NCBI GenBank assembly: GCA_947474705.1
Contig: CANJJS010000032.1
Location: forward strand, 1 to 47,399
DNA length: 47,399 nucleotides
Reading direction: 5' to 3'
DNA from: Acetobacteraceae bacterium
GTDB lineage: Bacteria; Pseudomonadota; Alphaproteobacteria; Acetobacterales; Acetobacteraceae
Shown: piece after piece, positions 16,086 through 25,160 of the stretch
Layout of the letters: each line of letters begins with the position of its first letter
How positions within the stretch are numbered: the first letter of the stretch is position 1
Notes under the pieces: model-generated
Told to the model about the DNA's origin: nothing
Databases searched by the model: none
Seen by the model: the letters and a program-made list of their open reading frames with translations, nothing else
Translations under genes and position numbers: made by a program

Positions 16086-17473
16086 CCGATCTTCACTGGC
16101 TGTCCGCCGCCGAAATTTCGAAGGCCTACGCCGCGCGCACCTTGTCGCCGACGGAGCTGACCAAGGCCCTGCTCGCCCGCATCGGCGATCTCCAGCCCAA
16201 ACTCAACGCCTTCATCCGCCTCGACGCCGACGCCGCGATGGAGGCCGCGAAAACGGCGGAGGCCGAACTCAGCCAGGGCCGGTCGAGGGGGCCGCTGCAC
16301 GGCGTACCCGTCGGGATCAAGGACATCATCGACGTCGCCGGCCTGCCCACCACGGGCCATTCGAAAATCCTCGTCGATAACATCGCCAAACAGGACGCCG
16401 TCTGCGTCAGCCAGCTTCGCAAGGCGGGCGCGATCGTCATGGGCAAGCTCAGCACGCACGAGTTCGCCATCGGCGGGCCCAGCTTCGACCTGCCCTTTCC
16501 CCCCGCGCGCAATCCCTGGAACCCGAGGCACCATCCCGGCGGTTCGTCCTCCGGCTCTGGCGCGGGCGTCGCCTCCGGCATGTTCCCCTTGGCTCTGGGC
16601 ACCGACACCGGCGGGTCCGTGCGCAATCCCGCCAGCGTGTGCGGCATCGTCGGGCTGAAGCCGACCTACGGGCTGGTCAGCCGCCGGGGCGTCTTCCCGC
16701 TGGCCTTCACGCTCGACCACGTGGGACCGATGACCCGCACCGTCGCCGACAACGCGTTGTTGCTGGAGGCCTTGGCCGGTCACGACCCGCTCGACCCCGG
16801 CAGCGCGGCAACCCAGGTCCGAGGCTTCGGCGCCACGCTCGACCGTGGGGTGCGCGGCCTGCGGATCGGCTTCATCCGCCATTTCCATGAAACGGACATG
16901 CCGGCCCATCCCGACGTCACCGCGGCGCTGGAGGACGTCGAGCGCGTGCTCCAGGTGGAAGGCGCCCAGGTGGACGCGGTTAAACTGCCGAGCCTGTCGG
17001 AATTCGCGGGGATCAACCGCGTGATCCTGTGCTCGGAAGCCTGGTCGATCCACGCCCCTTGGCTGCGGAGCCGCCCCCAGGATTACGGTGCGCTCGCCCG
17101 TCGCCGGTTGCTGCCCGGTGCCTTCATGACCGCGGGCGACTATGTCGGTGCCCAACGCCGCCGCGCCGAGTTGATCGCCGCCGTCAACGACAAGCTGCGC
17201 GATTACGACGTGCTGATGTGCGCCAGTTCCATGGACCCGGCCAGCGAGATCGAGGACGCCGCCGAGACCGCCCGCACCTACCCGCGCCAGGCCCGCGCGC
17301 CCTTCAACGTCACGGGCCATCCGGCGCTGGCGATGATGTCCGGCCTGTCTGGCAACGGTCTGCCGGTCTCCGTGCAGTTCGTCGGCCGGTATTTCGACGA
17401 CGCCACGGTGCTGCGGGTCGCCGCGGCGTATGAGAGAGCGGCCGGCTGGTATAAGAAGCATCCGCCGATCTGA
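16082..17473 (+). CDS. Amidase (amidase signature family, AtzE/GatA-like)
   Basis: A 463-residue amidase-signature hydrolase. The Ser-cisSer-Lys triad is visible: K80 in VGIKD, S155 in GGSSSGSG and nucleophile S179 in DTGGSVRNPA, with the canonical 24-residue spacing between the two serines. A GTG start at 16082 overlaps the stop of the small upstream gene, and 14 bases separate its stop from the alpha/beta hydrolase. Because of the small AtzG-like partner, hydrolysis of a ureido or carbamoyl-type amide is plausible. It is not GatA, as no gatB is adjacent and the order differs. Substrate unresolved. Confidence 0.92.
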   Translation: MTDLHWLSAAEISKAYAARTLSPTELTKALLARIGDLQPKLNAFIRLDADAAMEAAKTAEAELSQGRSRGPLHGVPVGIKDIIDVAGLPTTGHSKILVDNIAKQDAVCVSQLRKAGAIVMGKLSTHEFAIGGPSFDLPFPPARNPWNPRHHPGGSSSGSGAGVASGMFPLALGTDTGGSVRNPASVCGIVGLKPTYGLVSRRGVFPLAFTLDHVGPMTRTVADNALLLEALAGHDPLDPGSAATQVRGFGATLDRGVRGLRIGFIRHFHETDMPAHPDVTAALEDVERVLQVEGAQVDAVKLPSLSEFAGINRVILCSEAWSIHAPWLRSRPQDYGALARRRLLPGAFMTAGDYVGAQRRRAELIAAVNDKLRDYDVLMCASSMDPASEIEDAAETARTYPRQARAPFNVTGHPALAMMSGLSGNGLPVSVQFVGRYFDDATVLRVAAAYERAAGWYKKHPPI

Positions 17474-17487
17474 CACGGGAAGACTTC

Positions 17488-18372
17488 ATGAACGGACCAG
17501 CCTCGCGGGTGTTCTTCTCGCAACGCCTGCGCCTGCATTACGTGGATTGGGGGAACCCGGACGCGCCGCCGTTGCTGCTGGTCCACGGCGGGCGCGACCA
17601 TTGCCGCAACTGGGACTGGGTCGCGCGGGCGCTGGCGGACGAGTATCACGTCATCGCACCCGATCTGCGCGGGCATGGCGACTCGCAATGGTCGGATTCC
17701 GGCCATTACACAATGGCGAACTACATCTACGACCTCGCGCAGTTGATCGATCAGCGGCATTTGGCGCCGCTGCGAATCATCGGACATTCGCTGGGAGGCA
17801 ATATCTCGCTGCGTTACTCCGGCATTTTCCCGGAAAACGTCTCCCACCTCGTCGCCATCGAGGGCCTGGGCCCCGGCCCCCGCTCCCACGTCGAAGCCGA
17901 CCGCAAACCGATCCACGAACGCATGCGGTCCTGGATCGAGGAACAGCGCGCCTACGCCGCCCGCACTCCGCTCCGCTACAAAACCCTGGAAGACGCGCAC
18001 GCCCGTATGCGCGAAGCCAACGCCCATCTCACGCCTGAACAGACCCGCCATCTGACCGAACACGGGATCAACCAGAACGAGGACGGGACCTATAGCTGGA
18101 AATTCGACCAGTATGTCCGGCTCTGGCCCGCCTACGACATGACCCGCGAGGCCATCGCTCGTCTCTGGTCCCGCATCGCCTGCCCCACCCTCCTCGTTCA
18201 CGGCCTCGACTCCTGGGCCAAACCCCCCTCCGCCGACGGACGGATCGATCACTTCCAGAACGCGCGCGCTTTGCCGGTCGCGGACGCCGGACACTGGGTC
18301 CATCACGACCAACTCGACACATTCCTGAACGAAGTCCGGCCCTTCCTGCGATCCGACGCGCCCTCGGCCTGA
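17488..18372 (+). CDS. Alpha/beta hydrolase
   Basis: A 294-residue alpha/beta hydrolase. Seen: oxyanion LLVHGG, the nucleophile elbow GHSLGG (S101) and the late DAGHWVHHD histidine near residue 272. DLRGHGDS follows the usual second strand. Cytosolic: no signal peptide. It is the third gene of the amidase operon, 14 bases after the amidase stop, so it may hydrolyse an ester, lactone or C-C bond in the same route. Sequence style is that of the epoxide hydrolase/haloalkane dehalogenase/C-C hydrolase group; no more precise call is possible. Confidence 0.9.
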   Translation: MNGPASRVFFSQRLRLHYVDWGNPDAPPLLLVHGGRDHCRNWDWVARALADEYHVIAPDLRGHGDSQWSDSGHYTMANYIYDLAQLIDQRHLAPLRIIGHSLGGNISLRYSGIFPENVSHLVAIEGLGPGPRSHVEADRKPIHERMRSWIEEQRAYAARTPLRYKTLEDAHARMREANAHLTPEQTRHLTEHGINQNEDGTYSWKFDQYVRLWPAYDMTREAIARLWSRIACPTLLVHGLDSWAKPPSADGRIDHFQNARALPVADAGHWVHHDQLDTFLNEVRPFLRSDAPSA

Positions 18373-18480
18373 TCGGCCACTCCCATCGCCGCTCCCTGGC
18401 CTCCCGCCCTTGGCCGGCCGCGGTGTTTACCGGCCCGCCGCGTCATGCGACACAACGTGGCACCGAAGCCACGCTGAGCC

Positions 18481-20313
18481 ATGACATCCGAGAACCAATC
18501 GCCGGAGACACCGACCGCACCATGGGATCTCGCCGCCGCGCGCCGGAACGCCGCGGCCGTGGCGCGATGGGTCAGTTTCGGTTCGCTCGGCCTGATGTTC
18601 TGCCTGTGGCTGGCGATTTTCACGTCCGCCCACTCCGTGCGCGAAGCCGCTCTGGGCCGCGCCACATCCGCCGCGAGCAACATGAGCGCGGCGTTTTGCC
18701 AGGAAGTCGACCACACACTGGCGACAATCGGCGCGGCGATGGACCTCACCGCGCGCGAAATCCGCGCCGATCCGTCCGGCTTCCGCCTGGATCGATGGGC
18801 GCGCGAACTGCCGGCCCTGGCACGCCCGACCATGTTCGTGTCCCTGATCGGACCCGACGGGAAACTCGTGTCCACCACCATCGAAACCGACGAACGCAAC
18901 GTCGATCTGAGCGATCGGGAGCATTTTTCGATCCACATCACGAACCCGGAAACCGGACTCTATGTGGGCGTTCCTCTGCTCGGCCGCGTGTCCAAACGCA
19001 TGATGCTGCAGGTCACGAAACGGGTTAACGACGATAACGGAAAATTTCTGGGTGTTTTGGTGTTCGGCCTGGCACCCGACGACCTGACCCAATTGCACCG
19101 TTCCGTCGATATCGGACCGCGCAGCCTGATCGCCCTGGTCGGTCTCGACGGCAAACTCCGCGCGCGCTTCGGCGTCACCCCGGACGGCACCCCCGCGGTG
19201 ATTGGCGGACGCTGGCCCCTCACCCTGGACCCCGACGCCTCGAACGGCGTGTTCAGTTCCGGCATGGTGGACGGGGTCGCGCGCATCTACTCGCTCCGCC
19301 GCCTGCCGGGATATCCCCTGGTCGTCGCCGCCGGGCTGAGTTTGGACGACGAAACCTCGGACGCGCGAACCTATCTGGTCCTTGCCATAGGCATCGGCAT
19401 CGCCGCCAGCCTGCTTCTGGGCGGGCTGAACCTGCTACTGGTCCGCGAGATTCGCCGCCGCGGTCAGCGGGAAGAGGAACTCGCGCGCGAACACGCCGCC
19501 CTGGTCGCCGCCCGCGCCGCGCTGGTGGCGGAACAGGCGAAACTCGCCGCCGTCAATCGCGAACTGCAGCACAGCAGCACGCGCGCCGAATCGGCCAATA
19601 TCGCGAAATCGCAATTCCTGGCGCAAATGAGCCACGAACTCCGCACCCCCTTGCACGCGGTGATCGGATTTTCCGAACTGATCGCGCACCACGTCGCCCC
19701 ACTGCCGGATGCCGGCCTGATCGGCGGTTACGCCAACGACATCATCAAATCGGGCCGGCATTTGCTGGAACTCATCAACTCGATCCTGCACCTGTCGAAA
19801 GTCGAGGCGGGATCGACCAGCCTCGCCGCGCACATGGTGCGGTTGAGCGAAGTCCTGCAGGACAGCGCGACCACGATCAGAGAACAGGCGGCCGAAGCCG
19901 GGGTGTCGGTCGATGCCTTGCCACGGTCGAAACTGCCCACGATCCGCGGCGACACGACCAAACTGCGGCAAATTTTCATCAATTTGCTGTCCAACGCGGT
20001 AAAGTTCACCCCGCCTGGCGGCTCGGTGACGGTCTCGGCGCGCCGCGGCCCGGACGGCGCCCTCACCGTTCTGGTCGCGGATACCGGGATCGGGATGACC
20101 GAGACGGAAACCGCAATCGCCCTGGAACCGTTCGGGCAGGTCGAAAACACGCTGGCGCGATCATACGATGGCACCGGTCTGGGCCTGCCGCTGGCGCGGC
20201 AAATGGCCGAACTGCACGGGGGCCGCCTGAACATCCGCAGCCTGAAAGGCACCGGAACCACCGTGGAGGTTTGGCTGCCACCCGACAGAGTCGAATGGGA
20301 CGCCCCGCCCTGA
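18481..20313 (+). CDS. Membrane sensor histidine kinase
   Basis: A 610-residue sensor. Membrane segments lie at about 31-50 and 298-321, bracketing a periplasmic double-Cache-like domain. A coiled linker rich in Ala/Glu follows, then HisKA with phospho-acceptor H385 in SHELRTPLHAVIGF, then HATPase: N-box INLLSNAVKF near 500, DTGIGM near 534 and GTGLGL near 565. All catalytic motifs are intact. No response regulator gene is adjacent on either side, so this is an orphan kinase whose partner is unlinked. The periplasmic part suggests sensing a small external ligand such as an organic acid. Confidence 0.93.
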   Translation: MTSENQSPETPTAPWDLAAARRNAAAVARWVSFGSLGLMFCLWLAIFTSAHSVREAALGRATSAASNMSAAFCQEVDHTLATIGAAMDLTAREIRADPSGFRLDRWARELPALARPTMFVSLIGPDGKLVSTTIETDERNVDLSDREHFSIHITNPETGLYVGVPLLGRVSKRMMLQVTKRVNDDNGKFLGVLVFGLAPDDLTQLHRSVDIGPRSLIALVGLDGKLRARFGVTPDGTPAVIGGRWPLTLDPDASNGVFSSGMVDGVARIYSLRRLPGYPLVVAAGLSLDDETSDARTYLVLAIGIGIAASLLLGGLNLLLVREIRRRGQREEELAREHAALVAARAALVAEQAKLAAVNRELQHSSTRAESANIAKSQFLAQMSHELRTPLHAVIGFSELIAHHVAPLPDAGLIGGYANDIIKSGRHLLELINSILHLSKVEAGSTSLAAHMVRLSEVLQDSATTIREQAAEAGVSVDALPRSKLPTIRGDTTKLRQIFINLLSNAVKFTPPGGSVTVSARRGPDGALTVLVADTGIGMTETETAIALEPFGQVENTLARSYDGTGLGLPLARQMAELHGGRLNIRSLKGTGTTVEVWLPPDRVEWDAPP

Positions 20314-20371
20314 CGGCCAAAAGGGCGCCGCCACCCGCGCGATGGCCCGGAAGGCAGCCCGGCAACCGGCA

Positions 20372-20401
20372 TTGACTCGCCCCCCGCCGACCCGCCATAA
20401 G
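20372..20401 (+). promoter_or_regulatory. Candidate promoter of the ffh-rplS operon
   Basis: TTGACT (20372-20377) and CATAAG (20396-20401) are spaced by 18 bases and lie about 120 bases upstream of the ffh start, in the 208-base gap after the histidine kinase. The match is good at -35 and fair at -10. No competing terminator was seen in the gap. Confidence 0.4.
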
Positions 20402-20521
20402 CCCCCGTATCCGGGCAAGACATGTCTCCCGGTCCCCGCCCAACGCGGGGGCTACGCCGCTCCGCGAAGGTTCGCGCAGCGGCGCGCTTTCGTTTTGGAC
20501 CACGCGTAAAGGGGTTTTCCC

Positions 20522-21901
20522 GTGTTCGAAGCACTGTCCGACAAACTCTCCGGCGTATTCGACCGCCTGCGGAGCCGGGGCACGCTGAACGAAATGGACG
20601 TCGCGGAAGCGATGCGCGAGGTCCGCCTCGCGCTGCTGGACGCCGACGTCGCGCTGCCCGTGGTCCGGGATTTTATCAATAAGGTCCGCGACCGCGCGCT
20701 GGGCGCGGAAGTGTTGCGGTCGGTTTCCCCGGGTCAGCAGGTCGTCAAGATCGTCAACGACGTGATGATCGAGTCCCTGGGTGGCGAGGGCGCCGTCCCG
20801 ATCAACCTGAACGCCGCCGCGCCCGTGCCGATCCTGCTGGTCGGCCTGCAAGGCTCCGGAAAAACCACCACCGCGGGCAAACTCGCGCTGCGCTTCAAAA
20901 CGCGGCTGAAAAAGAAAATCCTGCTGGCGAGTCTGGATACGCAAAGACCCGCCGCGCAGGAGCAGCTCCGGCAACTCGCGGAACAGGCGGGCGTGCCAAG
21001 CCTGCCCATTATTCCCGGCCAGACCCCCGTGCAGATCGCCAACCGCGCGATGGATACCGGCCGGCGCGAAGGCTACGACATCGTCCTGCTCGACACCGCC
21101 GGCCGCCTGGCGATCGACGAAGCCTTGATGCAGGAGGTCAAGGACATCCGCGCCGCGACCAACCCGGCGGAGACGCTGCTGGTGGTCGATGCCATGACCG
21201 GCCAGGACGCGGTGACCACGGCGAAAGCCTTCCACGACGCCATTACCGTCACCGGCATCGTCATGACCCGCATGGACGGCGATGCCCGCGGCGGCGCGGC
21301 GCTGTCGATGCGCTTCGTGACGGGCGCCCCGATCAAACTGATCGGCGTCGGCGAAAAACAGGACGCGCTGGAGGATTTCCACCCGGAACGCGTCGCCGGC
21401 CGCATTCTCGGCATGGGCGACATCGTCGGCCTGGTCGAAAAAGCCTCCGAAACGATCGACCACGCGGAAGCCGAAAAACTCGCCGCGAAGATGATGCGCG
21501 GGAAGTTCGATCTGGAGGATTTCGCCTCGCAGCTCCGCCAGATCGAGAAAATGGGCAGCCTGTCGGGCATCCTCGGGATGCTGCCGGGCGTTGGAAAAAT
21601 CAAGCAGCAGCTTGAGAACGCCGATATCGACAAGAAAATCCTGAAGCGTCAGGCGGCGATCATTTCGTCGATGACGATGAAGGAACGCCGCCTGCCCGAC
21701 CTGATCAAGGCCAGCCGGAAGAAGCGCATCGCCGCCGGTTCCGGCACCACGGTGCAGGACGTGAACAAGCTGCTGAAGCAGTTCGACGATATGACGACCG
21801 TCATGAAGCGCATGAGCAAGATGGGCCAGAAGGGCCTCATGCGGAACGGTCTTTCCGCTCTGATGCCGAAAGGCATGGGACAACAACGCCGACCATTCTG
21901 A
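20522..21901 (+). CDS. ffh: Signal recognition particle protein Ffh
   Basis: A 459-residue GTPase that with 4.5S RNA delivers nascent membrane proteins to FtsY. Seen: the N domain, P-loop [13 protein letters not shown] (about 105-117), DTAGR (about 191), [10 protein letters not shown] (about 247) and a Met-rich M domain from about residue 330 ending near GMGQQRRPF. The start is GTG, with [11 protein letters not shown] the standard Ffh beginning. It heads the conserved ffh-rpsP-rimM-trmD-rplS order. The 4.5S RNA gene is not in the window. Confidence 0.98.
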   Translation: MFEALSDKLSGVFDRLRSRGTLNEMDVAEAMREVRLALLDADVALPVVRDFINKVRDRALGAEVLRSVSPGQQVVKIVNDVMIESLGGEGAVPINLNAAAPVPILLVGLQGSGKTTTAGKLALRFKTRLKKKILLASLDTQRPAAQEQLRQLAEQAGVPSLPIIPGQTPVQIANRAMDTGRREGYDIVLLDTAGRLAIDEALMQEVKDIRAATNPAETLLVVDAMTGQDAVTTAKAFHDAITVTGIVMTRMDGDARGGAALSMRFVTGAPIKLIGVGEKQDALEDFHPERVAGRILGMGDIVGLVEKASETIDHAEAEKLAAKMMRGKFDLEDFASQLRQIEKMGSLSGILGMLPGVGKIKQQLENADIDKKILKRQAAIISSMTMKERRLPDLIKASRKKRIAAGSGTTVQDVNKLLKQFDDMTTVMKRMSKMGQKGLMRNGLSALMPKGMGQQRRPF

Positions 21902-21923
21902 GTTTCACAGGAGAAAGCCGCAC

Positions 21924-22274
21924 ATGGGTCTCAAGATCCGCCTCGCCCGCGCGGGCGCCAAGAAGCGTCCCTACTACCACATCGTCGTGGCCGACAGCCG
22001 CAGCCCGCGCGATGGCCGTTTCATCGAGAAGCTGGGGTCCTACAACCCGATGCTGCCGCAGGAGCACGCGGATCGCATTCGTTTGCAGCCGGAGCGGATC
22101 GCGCATTGGCTGAAGAATGGCGCGCTGGCCACCGAACGCGTCGCCAGATTTCTGGGCCATGCCGGCCTCGCGCCGATGCCCGTGTGGAAAGAGCAGCCGA
22201 TCCAGTCCGCGCCGAAGAAGAAGGCGCAGGAGCGTCTGAAGGCCGCCGCCGACGCCGCGGCCGCCGCGGAATAA
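21924..22274 (+). CDS. rpsP: 30S ribosomal protein S16
   Basis: A 116-residue S16 beginning [20 protein letters not shown] and carrying [16 protein letters not shown], the diagnostic segments. The C-terminus is extended by a Lys/Ala-rich tail ([19 protein letters not shown]) common in alphaproteobacterial S16. AGGAG lies 9 bases before the ATG. One base separates its stop from the rimM GTG. Confidence 0.98.
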   Translation: MGLKIRLARAGAKKRPYYHIVVADSRSPRDGRFIEKLGSYNPMLPQEHADRIRLQPERIAHWLKNGALATERVARFLGHAGLAPMPVWKEQPIQSAPKKKAQERLKAAADAAAAAE

Positions 22275-22275
22275 C

Positions 22276-22896
22276 GTGACGGAAAAGCTCATCCTGTTGG
22301 GCGTGGTGGGACGCGCGCATGGCGTGCGCGGACGCGTGCGTGTGACCAGTCACACCGCCGATCCCGCCGCCTTGACCGAGTATGGACCCTTGTCCACCTC
22401 GGACGGGCGGCGCTTCACGCTGCGCTGGAAGAGCGAAGGCGTCGCCGAGGTTTTCGACATTTCCAGCGGGCAGCCGGTGAAAATCTCGGATCGAAGCCAG
22501 GCGGAACGGCTGACCAACACGCGGTTGTTCATCGAACGCGGCAAACTGCCGGAACCGGAGGCGGACGAGTTCTACCTCGCCGATCTGGTTGGACTGACGG
22601 CGGTCGATGGGAGCGGCGCGATGGTTGGGACGGTTTCGGCCGTGCACGACTATGGCGCCGGTGCCAGCCTGGAAATCGCCCAGGACAACGCCGCGTCGCT
22701 TCTGCTGCCGTTTACTTTGGCCTGTGTGCCGGAGGTTTCGATCGCCACGGGACGCGTGACCATCGCGCAACCCGATGAGATCGTGGTGGCGGGGGAAGCC
22801 GCGGACCAGGAAGATGCCGCGTCCGATGGACCGGTCGCGCCGGGCCATGATGAGGGGCACACGCCCGTCGATGGCGGCGTGGAGGTGGTGGCATGA
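22276..22896 (+). CDS. rimM: 16S rRNA processing protein RimM
   Basis: A 206-residue ribosome maturation factor that binds S19 and assists 16S processing. Seen: [17 protein letters not shown] at the N-terminus of the RimM domain, and a PRC-barrel with [10 protein letters not shown] then [12 protein letters not shown]. An acidic C-terminal tail of about 30 residues is longer than average. GTG start immediately after rpsP; its stop overlaps the trmD ATG (ATGA), so translation is coupled. Confidence 0.97.
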   Translation: MTEKLILLGVVGRAHGVRGRVRVTSHTADPAALTEYGPLSTSDGRRFTLRWKSEGVAEVFDISSGQPVKISDRSQAERLTNTRLFIERGKLPEPEADEFYLADLVGLTAVDGSGAMVGTVSAVHDYGAGASLEIAQDNAASLLLPFTLACVPEVSIATGRVTIAQPDEIVVAGEAADQEDAASDGPVAPGHDEGHTPVDGGVEVVA

Positions 22897-23597
22897 CCTG
22901 GCGCGCTTCTGTCCTGACCTTGTTTCCAGAGATGTTTCCCGGCTCTCTCGGCCATTCCCTGGCCGGACGAGCGCTGGAAAATGGCATCTGGTCGCTGGAC
23001 GCGGTGCAAATCCGCGACTTCGCCACGGACCGGCATCGTTCCGTGGACGACACGCCCTTCGGCGGCGGCGCGGGCATGGTTCTGCGTCCCGACGTCATGG
23101 ACGCGGCCGTGGCCTCGGTCGCGGATGGGCGGCCGATCCTGTGCCTCACCCCACGCGGGCGGCGTTTCACTCAGGCGGACGCGGTGCGTTTGTCCAGTGG
23201 CGACGGCGCCATTCTGGTGTGCGGGCGGTACGAAGGGATCGACCAGCGGGTCATCGAGCAACGGGACATGGAAGAGGTCAGCGCGGGCGACTTCGTGCTC
23301 TCCGGTGGCGAGCCGGCGGCGTTGCTGCTGCTGGACGCGATCGCGCGGTTGCTGCCGGGCGTCATGGGCGCGGCGGACAGCGCGACCGAGGAGAGTTTCG
23401 TCCACGGTCTCCTGGAATACCCGCACTACACGCGTCCCGCTGAGTGGATGGGCCGGCGTGTGCCGGACGTTTTGCTCTCGGGCCATCACGGTGCGGTCGC
23501 CGCCTGGCGCCGCGCGGAATCGGAACGAATCACCCAACAACGCCGGCCCGATCTGTGGGCCGCGCATCTTTCGGCGCGTCTCGCGCCCGCATGTTGA
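22893..23597 (+). CDS. trmD: tRNA (guanine-N1-)-methyltransferase
   Basis: A 234-residue SPOUT methyltransferase that makes m1G37 in tRNA using S-adenosylmethionine. Seen: [15 protein letters not shown], the knot-region [13 protein letters not shown] and [13 protein letters not shown] motifs, and [12 protein letters not shown]. Start at the ATGA overlap with rimM. Length normal. Thirteen bases separate its stop from rplS. Confidence 0.98.
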   Translation: MTWRASVLTLFPEMFPGSLGHSLAGRALENGIWSLDAVQIRDFATDRHRSVDDTPFGGGAGMVLRPDVMDAAVASVADGRPILCLTPRGRRFTQADAVRLSSGDGAILVCGRYEGIDQRVIEQRDMEEVSAGDFVLSGGEPAALLLLDAIARLLPGVMGAADSATEESFVHGLLEYPHYTRPAEWMGRRVPDVLLSGHHGAVAAWRRAESERITQQRRPDLWAAHLSARLAPAC

Positions 23598-23610
23598 AAG
23601 GACAACCGCC

Positions 23611-24024
23611 ATGAACATCATTCAGCAGTACGAGGCCGATCAGATGGCCAGCCTCTCCGCCGCCCGCGCGGTGCCGGAGTTCGCGCCGGGCGACACCGTC
23701 CGCGTGGCGGTGAAGGTGGTGGAAGGCGACCGCTCCCGCACCCAGGCGTTCGAGGGCGTGTGCATCGCGCGTTCGAACAAGGGTTTGAACAGCAACTTCA
23801 CGGTTCGCAAGATCAGCTATGGCGAGGGTGTGGAGCGCGTGTTCCCGCTGTATTCGCCGACGATCGCCGAGATCGTGGTGGTTCGCCGCGGCGATGTCCG
23901 CCGCGCCAAGCTGTATTATCTGCGTGGACGCCGCGGCAAGTCGGCGCGCATCGCCGAGAAGGCGCGCGTGCTGGATCGTCCGGACGCCGCCGCGCCGGCC
24001 GCCGAAGCCCCCGCCGCGGAATAA
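23611..24024 (+). CDS. rplS: 50S ribosomal protein L19
   Basis: A 137-residue L19. Seen: [28 protein letters not shown], and the hallmark [17 protein letters not shown] and [17 protein letters not shown]. The Ala/Pro-rich tail after residue 122 is an alphaproteobacterial extension. GAAAGGA precedes the ATG at the right distance. Last gene of the operon. Confidence 0.98.
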   Translation: MNIIQQYEADQMASLSAARAVPEFAPGDTVRVAVKVVEGDRSRTQAFEGVCIARSNKGLNSNFTVRKISYGEGVERVFPLYSPTIAEIVVVRRGDVRRAKLYYLRGRRGKSARIAEKARVLDRPDAAAPAAEAPAAE

Positions 24025-24031
24025 GCGGTTC

Positions 24032-24052
24032 CCGGCGGCCCCGCGCCGCCGG
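24032..24052 (+). terminator. Possible terminator after rplS
   Basis: An 8-bp GC stem CCGGCGGC/GCCGCCGG with a 5-base loop starts 8 bases after the rplS stop and is followed by a pyrimidine-rich TTCTCCCTTTG tract. The T-run is interrupted, so efficiency is uncertain. Confidence 0.5.
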
Positions 24053-24131
24053 TTCTCCCTTTGCCGTCCTTGCCCTCTCCCGATCCCGGTCGGGCGAGGG
24101 CGTTCGCGCGCGTCGATCCCCGGTGCGACAC

Positions 24132-24337
24132 CGCTATGGTGGCCGTACATCCACGGAATGAAAACTCGAAGTCAGGCACAATATCTCCTCGTCATCCCCC
24201 GACTCGACCGGGGGACCGGGAGCGGCACAATCCCGCCTTTCTGGCACTCCCGGTGGCCCGAACAAGTCGGGCCATGACGAGGAGAGGGCGTGCCAGACGG
24301 CGGATTTTCATTCCGCGGATGTATGACCACCGTAGCG
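24132..24337. repeat. Large imperfect inverted repeat, REP/MITE-like
   Basis: A 206-base palindromic element. The outer arms 24132-24164 and 24305-24337 match at 29 of 33 positions, all four differences being transitions. Inside are shorter arms: CTCCTCGTCAT (around 24185) against ATGACGAGGAG (around 24274), and two hairpins, CCCCCGACTCGACCGGGGG and GGCCCGAACAAGTCGGGCC. The inner units are the common alphaproteobacterial type of interspersed palindrome. Apart from this, the 449-base gap after rplS contains no gene that I can support. Confidence 0.75.
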
Positions 24338-24473
24338 CGACACCGTCCGGCATATATCCCGGTTTTGTCCCCCCGGTTTTGTGCCATTGACATCCGCCAG
24401 TTCATCGGTCGAGATTTTGGCGGGTGCCGTGGCGGGCGATTTTCGCTTGCCGGCCAATCCGGGAGATTCGATC

Positions 24474-25121
24474 ATGTCCGCATCGTCCAGCGGAGCCGCC
24501 ACAGCCGGGGCTCTCGCCGTCGCGAAAATCCGCGAGGCGTTAGGGGAACTTGGCAAGCTGACTGTCGCCATCACGCAATTCGACAAAAAAACCAGCGTGC
24601 AGTCCTGCGCCGCGACGGCCCAGGTGATCCTGGATACGATCAGCCAGGCACCGCTTACCATGGGCCGCACGACGGTCACTGTGCAGCCATCGGGCCTGTT
24701 CGCCTGCTTTCAGAGGCCTTATTCGATGCCAATGAGCGTTGAGGCGATGCTCGAGGAGATGGAGTTTCTGCTGCGCCGGCAGATCGTCCTGTATGTCGGC
24801 ATCGCGAACGATCATCACTTCTGCATCTTCCCGGTCGACGATCAGAACGTGTCCATCTTGCAAGGTTTCCAGGGTTCCTACACGCTGGTGGACTGGTTCG
24901 CTTACCGCGGCGACGGCCTCCTGAGCAAAAAGGACCTCTTCGCCAACCTGACGAAACTCTTCTCCGGGAATGCCAAAGACTGGATCGATGCCGCGCTGAC
25001 GTTGTTCGCCTACCGGCTGGCGTCCGTGCAACCCTCCTTCGCCGCGCGCGTCGAGCAGGAAATGCGGGAGTGGTTCGGTGGCGCGCCTTATGTCAAGTCG
25101 TACGGCTATAAGCCATTGTAG
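24474..25121 (+). CDS. Unknown protein with a papain-like Cys/His/Gln pattern
   Basis: A 215-residue cytosolic protein I cannot assign. The ATG at 24474 has GGGAG at the right distance; a GTG 93 bases upstream would add an unlikely N-terminus. Seen: an Ala-rich helix (1-35), SCAATAQVILD with C45 at a helix start, a beta-rich block LYVGIANDHHFCIFPVDD with H114/H115, then VSILQGFQGSYTLVDW with Q130/Q133, and a helical C-terminus. A Cys at a helix start followed by a His in a strand and a polar residue is the papain-like (C39/YopT/Tox-PL) order, so a thiol protease, transglutaminase or deamidase fold is possible. This is inference. It stands alone after the REP-like element and is closed by a hairpin. 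Confidence 0.8.
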   Translation: MSASSSGAATAGALAVAKIREALGELGKLTVAITQFDKKTSVQSCAATAQVILDTISQAPLTMGRTTVTVQPSGLFACFQRPYSMPMSVEAMLEEMEFLLRRQIVLYVGIANDHHFCIFPVDDQNVSILQGFQGSYTLVDWFAYRGDGLLSKKDLFANLTKLFSGNAKDWIDAALTLFAYRLASVQPSFAARVEQEMREWFGGAPYVKSYGYKPL

Positions 25122-25123
25122 GG

Positions 25124-25154
25124 GGATGGCGAGGGCACGTCACCCTCGCCATCC
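25124..25154. terminator. Bidirectional hairpin between convergent genes
   Basis: A perfect 12-bp stem GGATGGCGAGGG/CCCTCGCCATCC with a 7-base loop fills the 39-base gap between two genes that converge. No long T-run on either side; it probably acts as a shared stop or blocks read-through. Confidence 0.6.
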
Positions 25155-25160
25155 GGCCGA

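Noticed and set aside
16025-17476. Long minus-strand frame opposite the amidase
   Set aside because: Composition is His/Arg/Gly-rich antisense; the amidase on the plus strand has all catalytic motifs.
20063-21886. Long minus-strand frame opposite the end of the kinase and ffh
   Set aside because: Spans two real plus-strand genes; no family features.
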